Shown here: piece by piece, positions 62,302 through 64,000 of the stretch
Layout of the letters: the number at the start of each line of letters is the position of its first letter
Numbering within the stretch: position 1 is the first letter of the stretch
From: Thermodesulfobacteriota bacterium
Lineage (GTDB): Bacteria > Desulfobacterota_D > UBA1144 > Nemesobacterales > UBA2774
Length of the DNA stretch: 64,000 nt
Assembly (NCBI GenBank): GCA_021604765.1
Contig: BQJP01000005.1
Coordinates: 61,851 to 125,850 of the forward strand
Direction of reading: 5' to 3'
Notes under the pieces: generated by a model
Databases searched by the model: none
Seen by the model: only the letters and a program-made list of their open reading frames with translations
Told to the model about the DNA's origin: nothing
Position numbers and translations under genes: made by a program

Positions 62302-64000
62302 TTAGGTAGCTGCTGTCTTTGATTTGCGTTCCCTTAGTTTCTCAATAATCACATAGAAAACGGGAACAACAATCAAGCTGAGCATTGTGGAAACTATCAT
62401 ACCGCCAAATACTGCAGTACCTAGAGAATGTCGGCTTTGTGCGCCCGCGCCACTTGCTATCACTAGTGGGAATACACCAAGGATAAAAGCGAATGCAGTC
62501 ATTAAGATAGGACGTAATCTTATCATGGCAGCCTGCATTGCTGATTCAATTACACCAAGCCCTTCTTCCCTTCGCTGCTTAGCAAATTCAACTATCAAAA
62601 TTGCGTTCTTGCTCGCCAATCCTATAAGCATAACAAGTCCGATCTGGCAATAAACATCGTTTGTTAAACCTCTCATGTATTGAGCTAACATAGCTCCCAT
62701 TAACGCAAGAGGCACGGCTAGCATAACCATAAACGGCATAGACCAGCTCTCATAAAGTGCAGCTAAAAATAAAAATACAAAAACGATAGAAAGTGCGAAA
62801 ATTAATGGCGCCAGGTTGCCCGCTTTAATCTCCTGGTAAGAAGTTCCCGACCATTCATACCCCATACCCTCGGGCATAACTTCTTCAGCTAACTCCTCCA
62901 TTGCCGAAATTGCCTGTCCCGAGCTGTAACCTGAAGCTGGACCACCATCAATCTCAGTGGATCTATATAGGTTATAGTGTGTAATAGTCTCAGGCCCCAC
63001 TATCTCACTAACATCCATCAGAGTACTCAAAGGAACCATACCGCCGGTTTCTGAGCGAACATAAAGCCTGGTTATATCTTCTGCCTGAGTTCGGTATGTA
63101 TCTTCTGCTTGTATAAAAACTCTATAGACACGGCCAAATTTGTTAAAATCATTAACATATAGAGCGCCCAGATAGGCTTGCAGGGTATCAAACACATCTG
63201 ATACGGCAACTCCCTGAGTCTTGGCTTTAGTTCTATCAAGCTCGATGTAGAGCCCAGGCACATTGGCAGTAAACGAGCTGAAGAGCCCAACTAGTTCAGG
63301 TCTGGCATTCCCCTTCTCAATCATCTCATCTGTAACCTTAGCCAATGTCGGAATTCCAAGACTGCTCCTGTCTTCAAGCTCAAACTGAAAACCGCCTGTT
63401 GAGCTTAATCCTTGTATAGGAGGAGCATTGAACGGAACCACCACTGCTCCCTGAATAGCGGCAAAATCTTTCCTCACAGTGTCTATAAGGCCAAACACAC
63501 TAAGCGCATAGGTCTTTCTCTTTCCCCAGGGTTCTAACACTGCAAACATCGCTCCAGTGTTTGAATCAGACGCTGAAGTTAAAAAATTAAGCCCTGCAAT
63601 TGAAACTACATGAGCAACACCAGGGGTGTTAACAAGAATATTATATACTTCCTGCATGGTTTCTTCTGTGCGTTCAAGAGAGGAACCCTCAGGGCCTTGT
63701 ACGTTAACAATAAAATAACCCTGGTCTTCTTCAGGCACAAAACCTGTAGGAACTATAGTAAATAAGAAATAAGTGCAGACCATTAGTACTGCAAAAACCC
63801 CGACTACTATTTTCCATCTAGAAGTTAGCGCTGAAAGCCCAACCTGATATCTAGCTTTGAACCAATCAAAACCCTGATCGAATTTTTTGAAAAACCAGAA
63901 TTTCTTTCCTGTCTCTTTTCTTAGAAAGAGAGCACAAAGCGCTGGGCTAAGTGTTAGTGCATTGATTGTGGATATTGCAACTGAGCAGGCAATTGTCAGG
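62302..64000 (-). CDS. RND multidrug efflux permease (AcrB/HAE1 family), partial
   Basis: The minus-strand frame stays open from 62302 to the window end, so the gene begins outside; the Met at 63783 is internal. Upstream of that Met the frame reads TINALTLSPALCALFLRKE, the AcrB helix motif, then a cytosolic stretch. VPTGFVPEEDQGYFIVNVQGPEGSSLERT starts the second periplasmic half; later MAVPLALMGAMLAQYMRGL, GLVMLIGLASKNAILIVEFA and ILMTAFAFILGVFPLVIASGAGA are typical inner-membrane segments. It ends with LRERKSKTAAT. RND pumps work with a periplasmic adaptor and an outer-membrane channel to export toxic compounds. Only the C-terminal part (about 566 residues) is seen. Confidence 0.93.
   Translation of the reverse strand, partial: LTIACSVAISTINALTLSPALCALFLRKETGKKFWFFKKFDQGFDWFKARYQVGLSALTSRWKIVVGVFAVLMVCTYFLFTIVPTGFVPEEDQGYFIVNVQGPEGSSLERTEETMQEVYNILVNTPGVAHVVSIAGLNFLTSASDSNTGAMFAVLEPWGKRKTYALSVFGLIDTVRKDFAAIQGAVVVPFNAPPIQGLSSTGGFQFELEDRSSLGIPTLAKVTDEMIEKGNARPELVGLFSSFTANVPGLYIELDRTKAKTQGVAVSDVFDTLQAYLGALYVNDFNKFGRVYRVFIQAEDTYRTQAEDITRLYVRSETGGMVPLSTLMDVSEIVGPETITHYNLYRSTEIDGGPASGYSSGQAISAMEELAEEVMPEGMGYEWSGTSYQEIKAGNLAPLIFALSIVFVFLFLAALYESWSMPFMVMLAVPLALMGAMLAQYMRGLTNDVYCQIGLVMLIGLASKNAILIVEFAKQRREEGLGVIESAMQAAMIRLRPILMTAFAFILGVFPLVIASGAGAQSRHSLGTAVFGGMIVSTMLSLIVVPVFYVIIEKLRERKSKTAAT

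Noticed and set aside
62302..63783. RND gene starting at the Met at 63783
   Set aside because: The frame continues upstream without a stop to the window end and encodes the AcrB motif LTLSPALCALFLR, so this Met is internal.

Overview
The window is a visibly AT-rich, densely coded stretch of chromosome from a Gram-negative (two-membrane) bacterium. Outer-membrane items (porin, TamB, TonB, RND efflux, lipoproteins) sit beside a gene set often seen in deltaproteobacteria-like lineages: TrmFO, MiaB next to a bifunctional nuclease, a MerR-like gene next to tRNA-Pro and SurE, RNase Y, ZapA/ZapB-like, and GpgS/MpgP. A deltaproteobacterial or Dadabacteria-like marine or soil organism would fit, but this is inference; no rRNA or marker tree is available. 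I see no prophage, insertion sequence, CRISPR array or rRNA operon. Two tRNA genes are present, tRNA-Phe(GAA) on the minus strand and tRNA-Pro(GGG) on the plus strand.

Layout. 1-4.9 kb: the N-terminus of RNase R, a small membrane protein, an orphan pilM, a three-gene operon (XRE regulator, membrane sensor with a Cache-like domain, lipoprotein) and tRNA-Phe. 4.9-9.3 kb: an outer-membrane porin and ammonium transporter behind a sigma-54 promoter with an NtrC-type upstream site, then an MFS carrier. 9.5-17.8 kb: RNA modification (miaB, trmFO), bfn, a MerR-like regulator, tRNA-Pro, surE, a VTT protein, the compatible-solute pair gpgS/mpgP and a TonB protein. 17.8-25.1 kb: purM, a nitronate monooxygenase-like enzyme, glyQS and a secreted beta-helix protein. 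25.3-32.7 kb: rny, 5-FCL, zapA and a zapB-like gene, prfA, a CcsA-like protein, a PhaE-like protein, a crotonase, an FKBP and an ACP phosphodiesterase. 32.7-43.9 kb: a thioredoxin/MsrA-like fusion, a metallopeptidase, purU, a thioredoxin, a CPBP protease, the MoxR/CoxE-type VWA pair, htpG and a cupin, a CDF transporter, a Tat-exported carbonic anhydrase, MsrA and an NTF2-like protein. 44-64 kb: radA, murI, etfBA, an EamA transporter, tamB, queG, a degenerate KdsC-like HAD protein, a rhomboid, a PFK, a seven-LysM lytic transglycosylase, an Ogg-type glycosylase, a sugar MFS carrier and the C-terminal part of an RND pump.

How the genes work together. Most are housekeeping: translation and tRNA modification, purine and one-carbon metabolism, cell division, envelope maintenance. 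The more distinctive parts are the nitrogen-controlled ammonium locus, the glucosyl/mannosylglycerate pair for osmotic or heat stress, two MsrA-type proteins with thioredoxin-fold neighbours for oxidised-protein repair, and the uncharacterised XRE/sensor/lipoprotein operon. Several promoters (miaB, merR-like, probably mltD) place the transcription start at or just before the start codon, suggesting leaderless mRNAs, while other genes carry strong GGAGG ribosome binding sites.
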